Positions 17,002-25,290 of a DNA stretch of 64,000 nt are shown one piece after another. Where the stretch lies: NCBI GenBank assembly GCA_046344715.1, contig JBKDKX010000002.1:62001-126000 (forward strand). Direction: 5' to 3'. A program made the translations under genes and the position numbers. Under the pieces are notes generated by a model. It was not told the origin of the DNA, made no database searches, and was given only the letters and a program-made list of their open reading frames with translations. Source of the DNA: CAZAQK01 sp046344715. GTDB taxonomy: Bacteria > Pseudomonadota > Alphaproteobacteria > Rickettsiales > SXRF01. How positions within the stretch are numbered: the stretch's first letter is position 1; the number at the start of each line of letters is the position of its first letter.

Positions 17002-17988
17002 ATGAGAATATATTATGATGCAGACTGCGACCTGAATCTAATCAGGGGTAAGAAGATCGCCATCATTGGGTATGGCAGCCAAGGTCATGCACATGCGCTA
17101 AACCTTCGTGATTCTGGGGTGAAGGATGTGCGTGTTGGTTTGCGGCCGGATTCACCTTCTATCGCCAAAGTAAAAGCTGCGAAGTTTGAAGTAATGACAC
17201 CGGCGGATGCCGCAGGCTGGGCAGATGTGGTAGTGATGCTTACGCCTGATGAATTGCAGGCGGAAATTTACGCAAACGATATTGCACCAAACATGAAAAA
17301 AGGCGCAAGCCTTGTGTTTGCACATGGGTTTGCGGTGCATTTTGGATTCATTGTGCCAAGTGCGGATATGGATGTATGGATGGTAGCACCTAAAGACATT
17401 GGCCCGCGTGTGCGCGCCGCGTTTGAGCAGGGTGCGGGCGTGCCAAGTCTGGTAGCAGTGCATCAGGATGCAAGCGGCAATGCTATGGAGTTAGCACTTT
17501 CTTATGCGGCGGCACTTGGCAGTGGGCGCACTGGTATATTTGAAACCAGCTTCGGCCATGAATGTGAGGTAGATTTATTTGGTGAGCAGGCGGTGCTGTT
17601 TGGTGGACTGCCGCCGCTGATGCGCGCAGCCTTTGATACGCTGGTGCAAGCGGGCTATGCGCCAGAGCTTGCATACTTCAAGTGCGTTCAGCAGGTGAAA
17701 TTGGTGGCGGATGCCATTTGCGCACGCGGCATTGCGGGTTTAAGCAGCGTCATTTCCAACACGGCGGAATATGGCGGCTATATTGCCGAAGGCCGTATCA
17801 TCACGGATGCCACAAAACAGGCGATGAAGGAACTGCTTGGTAATATCCAGTCGGGTAAATTTGCTCGTGAGTGGATGAATGAGAGTAAAAATGGCGCACC
17901 GACCTTAAACGCGCGGCTGCGTCAGGTGGCAGAACATCCCATAGAAGAAGTGGGCGCAAAGTTGCGCGGGATGATAACAAACAATTAG
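17002..17988 (+). CDS. ilvC: Ketol-acid reductoisomerase (class I) with altered second-metal ligands
   Basis: 328 residues. The NADPH-binding GYGSQGHAHALNLRDSG, FAHGF and EVDLFGEQAVLFGG with Asp191 and Glu195 identify KARI of branched-chain amino acid synthesis. The second-metal segment, normally YFECLHELKL, here reads YFKCVQQVKL. Both conserved glutamates are replaced, by Lys227 and Gln231. The APKGPGH loop reads APKDIGP, and the usual C-terminal PWI...KSKN tail is absent. ISNTAEYGG with the substrate-binding Ser is kept. By fold it is clearly an IlvC homologue; whether it has normal isomeroreductase activity is doubtful. No ilvB, ilvN or ilvD is nearby. Confidence 0.85.
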   Translation: MRIYYDADCDLNLIRGKKIAIIGYGSQGHAHALNLRDSGVKDVRVGLRPDSPSIAKVKAAKFEVMTPADAAGWADVVVMLTPDELQAEIYANDIAPNMKKGASLVFAHGFAVHFGFIVPSADMDVWMVAPKDIGPRVRAAFEQGAGVPSLVAVHQDASGNAMELALSYAAALGSGRTGIFETSFGHECEVDLFGEQAVLFGGLPPLMRAAFDTLVQAGYAPELAYFKCVQQVKLVADAICARGIAGLSSVISNTAEYGGYIAEGRIITDATKQAMKELLGNIQSGKFAREWMNESKNGAPTLNARLRQVAEHPIEEVGAKLRGMITNN

Positions 17989-18031
17989 TGAAGCCGGTAC
18001 CGGCCGAGATTTGCCTGATGTAGTTAGTGTA

Positions 18032-18925
18032 TCAACGCTGCGGCGATTGATCAGGCGGGGAGATGCCAATATTCCTATCTCTTGCCATGTCGTCTATAGT
18101 TGGTTCTATAGCTCGTGCGATAACTGCTGGTGTATCGGCAAGTAACTGTATGGGTGGGGGGGGATAAAAATCCAGAAACTCACCGGATGCACCGCGTATC
18201 TGCTCCATCAGTTTAGCTTGTTCTTCCGGTGTGAGTGGCGTAGCTGCGCGTGCTGCCATAGCTTTTAATTTTGCGCCAAGTTTTTCCTTGGTTGCAGAAC
18301 CAGTGAGCTGCGCAATGCTCAGGCCATTGGAAAGCATGAACATGATGCCGGTATATTGGATTGCCCCGACACCCAGTGCAGTGCCGTATGTGGTGATGCC
18401 CATAGCTCCATTAAAAAGCGCAGCTTGTTGCAACAGTGGAACGGTAGGAATTGGTGTTGTGGTTTGTATCTTTCCATCCGCATCTTTGAATCTGAATGTA
18501 AATTCTTTGCCTAAGAACCGTTCGATTATTTGACGAGTAGTTCTGAAATCACATGTTGCTGCAAGTGGGTAATTGAGAGCGTTATATGCGAGCTTCAAGC
18601 CTTCCGGCCAAGCGTTACCAGTTTCTGCTATATTCAATGCAGCACCCCCCCCCAGAAAAGCGGATGCGCCAATGCAGAGTGTGCCGAGCACAGTGCCTTC
18701 ATCGGCATCTTTCATACCTGGAATGGTACGTACAGCACTGACGATTTTATCTGTGTAACCCAATTTTTTCCCATTTTTCAAATCAGCAATAATTGCTGCA
18801 ATGGCGGCAAGGCATATGCCACCATAACGCACGTGTTCAGGTGCGTTTGACGAAATCATCGGTACGGTACCAGCCGCCATGATAACAGCAGGGGTAGTAG
18901 CCCAGATGCGGTGTATGTGATCCAA
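18032..18925 (-). CDS. Hypothetical membrane-associated protein, 297 aa, with long homopolymer tracts
   Basis: Not recognised. Several hydrophobic Gly/Ala-rich segments (around residues 10-30, 33-50, 83-100 and 170-205) suggest a multi-pass membrane protein. The C-terminal 90 residues are polar (TPLTPEEQAKLMEQIRG). The coding strand has a run of nine G around residue 92 (FLGGGA) and a run of eight C around residue 256 (YPPPPI). Either could slip and switch the gene off. It is convergent with ilvC and divergent from the methyltransferase gene. Confidence 0.6.
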   Translation of the reverse strand: MDHIHRIWATTPAVIMAAGTVPMISSNAPEHVRYGGICLAAIAAIIADLKNGKKLGYTDKIVSAVRTIPGMKDADEGTVLGTLCIGASAFLGGGAALNIAETGNAWPEGLKLAYNALNYPLAATCDFRTTRQIIERFLGKEFTFRFKDADGKIQTTTPIPTVPLLQQAALFNGAMGITTYGTALGVGAIQYTGIMFMLSNGLSIAQLTGSATKEKLGAKLKAMAARAATPLTPEEQAKLMEQIRGASGEFLDFYPPPPIQLLADTPAVIARAIEPTIDDMARDRNIGISPPDQSPQR

Positions 18926-19034
18926 TAAACCCCCAAATAATAATGTTAAATTATTTTAATGAATTTTATTTTATTTTCAAGCGATACATGCTAATACTCT
19001 CTAAAATCAACAGGACTTGGAGATAGATTGACTA

Positions 19035-20027
19035 ATGGCAACTGAAAATCAGGCATTAAACCAGCGTTATGCAGATCGTTTTTTAGCTTTCATTGGAAAT
19101 ACCAATGAGAATGAACGCCAAGCGCATATAACAGATGAACTGCTTCATCAGCTTTCTAGTGATATTCCAGACATATTCACGCGGCATGACCATCAGAAGT
19201 TGGATATAGTGGATTTAGGATGTGGCCCGGGTGAAATGGCAAAGTCTTTCCAAGCGTTTTTTGAGACCGTCAATATCGAAGGAGCGCGTGTCAATGCATT
19301 TGAACTTAATAGGGAACACATGGTATCTGCACAACGGGCGATATCTGACAGTGTGGTGGTGCCAGAAGATATTTTCCATCCGCAAAAAGATATTCGAGGC
19401 ACGCTAGGATTAAAGTCTGAACCGGCAGCGATTTTTGTCTCGCACTCCGGTTATTATGGATACGATAAAAATTATGGGTCAGATAACCAGCCTAAATTAG
19501 AAGCACTAGTTGATAATGTGGCTGGATTAATGGGTAAGCGTACGATTGCATTTATACAGCATAAAGCGCCAGAGCCCACGAATATATTAAAACGTAAATA
19601 TGCTAATATCGTTGAATCTGATACAACAGAAGCATTAAGCAAGATTTTTAATAAACGCGGTATGAAGAGCTTTCCGGTACGATTTGAAGCTGTGCTAGAG
19701 TTCCCGCAAGTAGAAGAAGGACTTTGGAAAGAATTGGAAAACCCTAAACCCTACCCACAGACAGATTATGAAAATGGAAAAGAGGTGCGTGATTTGCTGG
19801 AGTTTCTGATCCATAAAGGGTTGGAAGAAATGACGCATAATGATCGAATAAATTACCTTGCAGATGCCAAAAAGCTAATACGAGAATATGATGGTGCAAT
19901 ACCTACTTTTATTGAGCAGCGCGTAGTTATTTCCAAGGATGCAGATAGATCATTTAGAGAAGAAGTAAAATCAGTGGTTGATAAAGTAGCAAAAAAACAT
20001 TTCAGCGAAATGCAGATTGCGACATAG
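19035..20027 (+). CDS. SAM-dependent methyltransferase-like protein, 330 aa
   Basis: Motif I IVDLGCGPGEMAKSF (about residues 57-70) followed by an acidic strand end (NAFELNREHM) and IFVSHSGYYGYD indicates a Rossmann-fold class I methyltransferase. The C-terminal third (about 230-330) is helical, charged and not recognised. The substrate is unknown. It is a single gene with its own upstream region between the membrane protein (divergent) and leuA. Confidence 0.7.
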   Translation: MATENQALNQRYADRFLAFIGNTNENERQAHITDELLHQLSSDIPDIFTRHDHQKLDIVDLGCGPGEMAKSFQAFFETVNIEGARVNAFELNREHMVSAQRAISDSVVVPEDIFHPQKDIRGTLGLKSEPAAIFVSHSGYYGYDKNYGSDNQPKLEALVDNVAGLMGKRTIAFIQHKAPEPTNILKRKYANIVESDTTEALSKIFNKRGMKSFPVRFEAVLEFPQVEEGLWKELENPKPYPQTDYENGKEVRDLLEFLIHKGLEEMTHNDRINYLADAKKLIREYDGAIPTFIEQRVVISKDADRSFREEVKSVVDKVAKKHFSEMQIAT

Positions 20028-20109
20028 TTGTTTCATATAGTTCTTAAATAATTTGTTGCTTTAGGTAATACAGTTACTTACCATGATTTTCCCGCAATAG
20101 TAACAATGG

Positions 20110-21273
20110 ATGGACACTGTGAGCAAGAACGAACGCATTATTATTTTTGATACCACCCTGCGCGATGGTGAACAGTCACCTGGCATGTCCATGAACATGG
20201 CAGAAAAATTGCAAGTTGCTGAAGCGCTGGATGCGATGGGCGTGGATGTGATTGAGGCCGGATTTGCTATTGCCAGTCAGGGTGATTTTGAGGCGGTACA
20301 CGCCATAGCCAAGCGCACCAAGAACGCGGTGGTATGTTCGCTTGCCCGCGCTAAAAGCATTGATATTGAACGTGCAGCCGAGGCGGTAAAGCCTGCAAAG
20401 CAATCACGCATCCATACGTTTATGTCTACGTCTGAAATTCATCTCAAATACCAATACCGCATCGACAACGACGCATGTCTTGTGATGGTACGTGACAGTG
20501 TAACATTGGCGCGGAAATTTACCGATAACGTGGAATGGTCGGCAATGGATGCCACGCGCACCGACAAAGATTTTCTGTGTAAGGCGGTGGAAACGGCAAT
20601 CACATGCGGCGCAACAACCGTCAATATTCCCGACACGGTGGGATATGCAACGCCGGATGATTACGGCGCGCTCATTGCGTACCTTAAAAATAACGTGCCA
20701 AATATCGATAAAGCAATTATTTCCACGCATTGCCAGAATGATTTAGGTCTTGCCACTGCAAACTCACTGGCGGCGATTCGTCATGGCGCACGGCAGATTG
20801 AATGCACCATCAATGGCATCGGCGAACGCGCAGGTAATACGGCGTTGGAAGAAGTAGTGATGGCAATGAAAACGCGGCCTGATATGTATCCGTTTGAGTG
20901 CGGTATCAATACCACGCACATCACGCGCATCTCAAAACTCGTCCAAGACATCACCGGTGAAAAAGTGCAGGTGAATAAAGCGATTGTAGGAGCTAACGCG
21001 TTTGCGCATGAGTCTGGTATTCATCAGGACGGTGTGCTGAAACATGCAGGTACATATGAAATCATGACACCGGAATCAGTAGGCCTTACCAAATCCAATC
21101 TGGTGATGGGCAAACATTCTGGCCGCGCTGCTTTCCGTGATAAGGTGAAGGCACTCGGTATTGATGTGGGTGATAATGTGCTTGAAGATGCTTTCCATCG
21201 CTTCAAAGCACTGGCCGATGAAAAGAAGGAAATATCGGATGACGATATTATGACACTGGTTCGCAAGGCCTAG
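20110..21273 (+). CDS. leuA: 2-isopropylmalate synthase-type enzyme, short form without the regulatory domain
   Basis: 387 residues. The HMGL-like TIM barrel carries FDTTLRDGEQSPG (metal/substrate Asp and Arg), STSEIHLKYQ and HCQNDLGLATANSLAAI (His ligands), then GIGERAGN and HESGIHQDGVLKH. This is LeuA, which condenses acetyl-CoA with 2-ketoisovalerate. The chain ends right after the linker (EISDDDIMTLVRKA), whereas typical LeuA continues about 120 residues into the leucine-binding dimer domain. The next gene starts two bases later, so this is not a frameshift. A homocitrate or citramalate synthase cannot be excluded. Confidence 0.85.
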   Translation: MDTVSKNERIIIFDTTLRDGEQSPGMSMNMAEKLQVAEALDAMGVDVIEAGFAIASQGDFEAVHAIAKRTKNAVVCSLARAKSIDIERAAEAVKPAKQSRIHTFMSTSEIHLKYQYRIDNDACLVMVRDSVTLARKFTDNVEWSAMDATRTDKDFLCKAVETAITCGATTVNIPDTVGYATPDDYGALIAYLKNNVPNIDKAIISTHCQNDLGLATANSLAAIRHGARQIECTINGIGERAGNTALEEVVMAMKTRPDMYPFECGINTTHITRISKLVQDITGEKVQVNKAIVGANAFAHESGIHQDGVLKHAGTYEIMTPESVGLTKSNLVMGKHSGRAAFRDKVKALGIDVGDNVLEDAFHRFKALADEKKEISDDDIMTLVRKA

Positions 21274-21275
21274 GA

Positions 21276-22619
21276 GTGCTGTACGAACTAATTTGGATTT
21301 CAATTGTTCTAGGTTCCGTACTACATGTATTCGTTAGGAAGCGTATAGACCCCGTTATCACGGCTGTTACATTGGCCGGATTGCTCTTGTGTTATTGGGG
21401 GCATTATCACATAGGTGTGAATAGTTTTTCCCATGATCCAAAATCACATCTTGATGCGGTTGATTATATCGCTAAGTCGGGTGATTGGCTGGCAGTGCGC
21501 AGCACAAATCTGGTTATAAAAAATCCATTATTCTATGATGTGGCCGCGCTGTTTTATAGAGCTGGTCAAGTGCTTGGCATGGATGTCTGGTTTGCAGTGC
21601 GTCAATTCATACTCATTCTGTATGGGATTTATATATATTTTGCCTTTCAGCTGATGACTTTCGCTTTGCAGGATAAAGCAGTACGAAGGCTGATGTATAC
21701 AGCATTACTATTCTGGCCAGTGGCACTTACCTATCCTGTTCGTATAAGCCCTGATATTGCGATCGGTACAGCGAGCATGGCAGTATTTTACTACCTTTAC
21801 CGCTGGATAGATAATCCGCAGGAAAAGCAGTATTTCATATATGCACTGGTAATATCAGGAATTTCAATTCTGGTAAAAATTAATGGCATTGCAAATCTTG
21901 GTATCGTTGGGTTTGTAATGCTTTGGATGCTTATTAGTGGAAAAACTAAATACACGGTATTTGTCAGTAAGTCTGTTATTACAGCCATTATTTTTAGTTT
22001 GGTATGCATTGCATTTGTGTATTTCCGGCCAGCGGGTTTTGCAGAGCGCGCCCATTTTCTACAGTCTGATGCAAATACTTCAGGTATTCTGTTTGAACTG
22101 CCAGTTAGTTTGCTATTCAATATTGATGAATATTTTTACTACATTACGCAGTCACCGGATTTTTACCCGGCCCATAAATCATTCTGGTCTACGTTTTTAT
22201 CCTCATTATTTGTGGGTAACTTTGCTGGTGAGCCTTCGCGTATAATTTGGCAACCACCTGTGCTCTTATGGACTATCGCTGTCGTTGGTTTGTTTATGTA
22301 TATCTATAATTTTTCCTACTGGTGCTATCGTGTATGGTCGCAGCGAAATAGTTCGCTTTACGAAGAATTGCTATTCCCTGTCGTTATTATTCCTTGTATG
22401 ATGTTATTGATGTTCCAGTTATTGACCCCGGGTCAGGTCTATGGCAATGCACGCTATGTTGTACATTTTGTAGCACTATTCTGCATATTATACGGTCGTG
22501 CCATGGAGTGGCAATGGAGCACGGGGCGTAGAAAATATTATTATTTTGGTTTAACCATGATGCATGTGTTCATCATCACATCTATTTTACTTTTCTTAAT
22601 CACTTGTGGTATTGCGTAA
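21276..22619 (+). CDS. Multi-spanning membrane protein, possible GT-C glycosyltransferase
   Basis: 447 residues with about ten hydrophobic helices. The N-terminal loop after the first helices, HDPKSHLDAVDYI...NPLFYDVAALFYRAG, has the Asp and 'xPLxY' pattern of GT-C lipid-linked sugar transferases (ArnT/PMT-like), but the match is weak. A GTG start two bases after the leuA stop is assumed, so it may be co-transcribed with leuA without being functionally related. Confidence 0.6.
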   Translation: MLYELIWISIVLGSVLHVFVRKRIDPVITAVTLAGLLLCYWGHYHIGVNSFSHDPKSHLDAVDYIAKSGDWLAVRSTNLVIKNPLFYDVAALFYRAGQVLGMDVWFAVRQFILILYGIYIYFAFQLMTFALQDKAVRRLMYTALLFWPVALTYPVRISPDIAIGTASMAVFYYLYRWIDNPQEKQYFIYALVISGISILVKINGIANLGIVGFVMLWMLISGKTKYTVFVSKSVITAIIFSLVCIAFVYFRPAGFAERAHFLQSDANTSGILFELPVSLLFNIDEYFYYITQSPDFYPAHKSFWSTFLSSLFVGNFAGEPSRIIWQPPVLLWTIAVVGLFMYIYNFSYWCYRVWSQRNSSLYEELLFPVVIIPCMMLLMFQLLTPGQVYGNARYVVHFVALFCILYGRAMEWQWSTGRRKYYYFGLTMMHVFIITSILLFLITCGIA

Positions 22620-22673
22620 AAGAAAATCTCATTATAGAGTAACCACTTAGATTTTATTGCAGGGTATTCTATC

Positions 22674-23720
22674 ATGTTCCATAAATTCTTCGGGTTATCT
22701 TCCGCTGACATGGCCATTGACCTTGGCACGGCCAATACGCTTGTCTATGTGAAGGGCAGGGGCGTCGTGCTCAACGAGCCGTCAGTGGTTGCCATGAAGG
22801 ATGCCGGTGGTTCGATGGTTCCGTTTGCCTTCGGCAACGAGGCCAAGCTGATGCTGGGCAGGACACCTGCAAAAATTGACGCCAAACGCCCGCTGAAAGA
22901 TGGTGTAATTGCTGATTTCCAGTCCGCTGAGGAGATGATTAAGCACTTCATCCACAAGGTGCATAGCAAAAATTCTTTCATTCGTCCGCGCCCGCTGATT
23001 ATTATTTGTGTGCCTTCCGGTTCTACACCTGTAGAGCGCCGTGCCATTCAGGAAGCAGCAGAAAATGCCGGTGCACGAGAGGTATTTCTTATTGAAGAGC
23101 CGATGGCTGCGGCGATTGGTGCTGGCTTGCCAGTCACGGAGCCGACGGGTTCCATGATTGTGGATATTGGTGGCGGCACCACCGAAGTAGCGGTGCTTTC
23201 ACTTGGCGGCATTGTGTATGCTCGCAGTGTGCGTGTGGGGGGCGATAAAATGGATGAGGCGATTATTTCCTACATCCGCCGTTATGGAAATTTGTTGATT
23301 GGTGAAACTACCGCAGAGAAAATCAAAAAAGAAATTGGCGCAGCCTGTGCGCCTGCCAATGGCGAGGGCAGACTGATTGAAATTAAAGGTCGTGATTTAC
23401 TCAATGGCGTGCCCAAAGAAATCGTACTTTCAGAATATCAAATTGCAGAATCACTGGTGGAGCCGGTTGGCCAAATTATTGAAGCGGTAAAAGTTGCGCT
23501 CGAATGCACTCCGCCTGAGCTTTCATCAGATATTGTTGATAAGGGTATTGTGCTGTCTGGTGGTGGAGCAATGCTTAAGAACCTTGATGTGGTACTTTCT
23601 AATGCCACCTCTTTGCCCGTATTTGTAGCAGAAGAGGCACTCAATTGCGTGGCTCTTGGTTCCGGTAAAGTGCTGGAAAATCCGGATCAGCTAAAACATG
23701 TGTTGTTCAAACAAGAATAG
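22674..23720 (+). CDS. mreB: Rod shape-determining protein MreB
   Basis: 348 residues of the actin-like MreB family: MAIDLGTANTLVYVKGRGVVLNEPSVVA (phosphate 1), VDIGGGTTEVAVLSLGG (phosphate 2) and VLSGGGAMLKNLD (adenosine region). The N-terminal amphipathic segment FHKFFGLSSADM fits membrane binding. It polymerises under the inner membrane and guides lateral wall synthesis. It is the first gene of the mreB-mreC-mreD-PBP2 cluster, with 192 bases before mreC. Confidence 0.97.
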   Translation: MFHKFFGLSSADMAIDLGTANTLVYVKGRGVVLNEPSVVAMKDAGGSMVPFAFGNEAKLMLGRTPAKIDAKRPLKDGVIADFQSAEEMIKHFIHKVHSKNSFIRPRPLIIICVPSGSTPVERRAIQEAAENAGAREVFLIEEPMAAAIGAGLPVTEPTGSMIVDIGGGTTEVAVLSLGGIVYARSVRVGGDKMDEAIISYIRRYGNLLIGETTAEKIKKEIGAACAPANGEGRLIEIKGRDLLNGVPKEIVLSEYQIAESLVEPVGQIIEAVKVALECTPPELSSDIVDKGIVLSGGGAMLKNLDVVLSNATSLPVFVAEEALNCVALGSGKVLENPDQLKHVLFKQE

Positions 23721-23912
23721 TGATTACTGATTTTTTGAAGTTGTGGCTTGCGGGAGACAGCCTGCAAATGCTTATTTTGTAGTAAAATTTCACGTGTTGT
23801 TAGTAAAATATTTACCAAACTAATGATAGCCTGATATGGTGCGTGTGTTTTTTAGTTGCGATGGTACTCGCACATGCGTAAGAATTGGTGTGTAAGTTCA
23901 GGTGATTTTTTA

Positions 23913-24746
23913 ATGGCTGCACGTAAACCGAAACCTTTTTCAACACGGGTGCTTCTGCCCAGCAAGCAATGGACGGGGCGTGCCGGGGTGTTGTTCATGG
24001 TTTGTGCAGCGATGACCCTGTTTGCCATGAACAAGGCCGAAAATCCTGCTGTTATTAAATTGCGTACTTCTATTGCGGATGCAGTTGTTCCGGTGCTTGG
24101 GGTGCTGGCGCGTCCTGTGGATGCGGTGCGTTCCGCAGGCGCATGGGTCTCTGAAATGACGGAGCTGCGTGCAGAAAACATCCGCCTTAAAAATGAAAAT
24201 CTCCAGCTTACCAAATGGCAAACGGTTGCCCGCGAGATGGAAGCAGAAAACAGGACACTGAGGAATATGCTGCATGTTATTCCGCAGCAGCATAAAAGTT
24301 ATATTACCGTGCGCATTGTTTCGGATATTGCGGGGCCCTTTGTACATGCGGCGCTGGTTAATGGTGGCACGCAAGCGGGTATCAAGCAGGATCAGGCGAT
24401 AATTGCTGAGGGTGGTCTGGTTGGTCGCGTGGTGGAGGCAGGCGAGCGTAGCGCGCGCGTGCTGCTGCTTACTGATATTAACTCGCGTGTGCCGGTGGTA
24501 ACAGAAGTATCACGCGAAAAAAGCATCATGATGGGACGTGGCCATGAGCTGCCAAGCCTGTCGTATCTTGCTGCTGGCAGCAAAGTCGCTGTGGGTGAGC
24601 GAGTAGTTACATCCGGTGATGGTGGTATTTTCCCTCCGGGTATTCCGGTGGGTATTGTGAGCAGTGTGGACGGCGGTCTACGCGTGAAACCGCTGGTTGA
24701 CCCTGCCAAAACAGCGTTCGTAAGTGCTGTTGATTATACATTCTAA
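23913..24746 (+). CDS. mreC: Rod shape-determining protein MreC
   Basis: 277 residues: a cytoplasmic basic N-terminus, one transmembrane helix (about 27-45, GVLFMVCAAMTLFAM), a coiled coil (about 80-115, LRAENIRLKNENLQLTKWQ) and a periplasmic beta-rich domain with the MreC pattern LVNGGTQAGIKQDQAIIAEGGLVGRV. ATG 23913 is chosen because AGGTG precedes it and it gives the usual basic start (MAARKPKPF). The stop is two bases before mreD. Confidence 0.93.
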   Translation: MAARKPKPFSTRVLLPSKQWTGRAGVLFMVCAAMTLFAMNKAENPAVIKLRTSIADAVVPVLGVLARPVDAVRSAGAWVSEMTELRAENIRLKNENLQLTKWQTVAREMEAENRTLRNMLHVIPQQHKSYITVRIVSDIAGPFVHAALVNGGTQAGIKQDQAIIAEGGLVGRVVEAGERSARVLLLTDINSRVPVVTEVSREKSIMMGRGHELPSLSYLAAGSKVAVGERVVTSGDGGIFPPGIPVGIVSSVDGGLRVKPLVDPAKTAFVSAVDYTF

Positions 24747-24748
24747 TT

Positions 24749-25282
24749 ATGGCTGGTTTTTATAATAAAGCCGCACTGACCTTCTGGTCAGCTGTGCCCA
24801 TGATGGTTACGCTTGTTCTGGTCATGTTATATCTTGTGCCAAAACATGCGGCCACATTCAGTAATGTTATGCCCATGCTGCATATAACCGCGGTGTTTTA
24901 CTGGGGCATGGCCAATTATAAACATATGCCGTACTGGTTTGTTTTTTGTATTGGGTTGTTGATTGATGGGGTAACGGGATTACCGCTTGGCATTACATCA
25001 ATGATTTATGTGCTTTTCGTGCTTTTCATGCGGTTGCAGCGCAAGTATGTGCACAAGGAAGGCTTTCTGGTGCACTGGGCATTCTTTAGCGCGCTATTGT
25101 TGGTAATGTTTGGTATTGAGTGGCTGGTGGTGACATCGCTGGGCAGTACAGCCCACGCGCTGCTGCCACTGTTAATACAATGGCTTATCACGGTGTGCTT
25201 CTATCCATTTGCAAGCAGGATATTTGACGTGTTGCAAGCATTTGTATCATCGCGTAGGCTGATGCTGCTGCACACAAAATAA
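24749..25282 (+). CDS. mreD: Rod shape-determining protein MreD
   Basis: 177 residues with about five membrane helices, including YWFVFCIGLLIDGVTGLPLG, the conserved MreD segment. It belongs to the elongasome and sits between mreC and the PBP2 gene with spacings of two and eight bases, so one transcript is likely. Confidence 0.9.
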   Translation: MAGFYNKAALTFWSAVPMMVTLVLVMLYLVPKHAATFSNVMPMLHITAVFYWGMANYKHMPYWFVFCIGLLIDGVTGLPLGITSMIYVLFVLFMRLQRKYVHKEGFLVHWAFFSALLLVMFGIEWLVVTSLGSTAHALLPLLIQWLITVCFYPFASRIFDVLQAFVSSRRLMLLHTK

Positions 25283-25290
25283 GACACATC

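Noticed and set aside
17993..18004. GCCGGTACCGGC palindrome after ilvC as a terminator
   Set aside because: The stem has no loop-forming bases and no T-run; it may be chance or a restriction-type palindrome.
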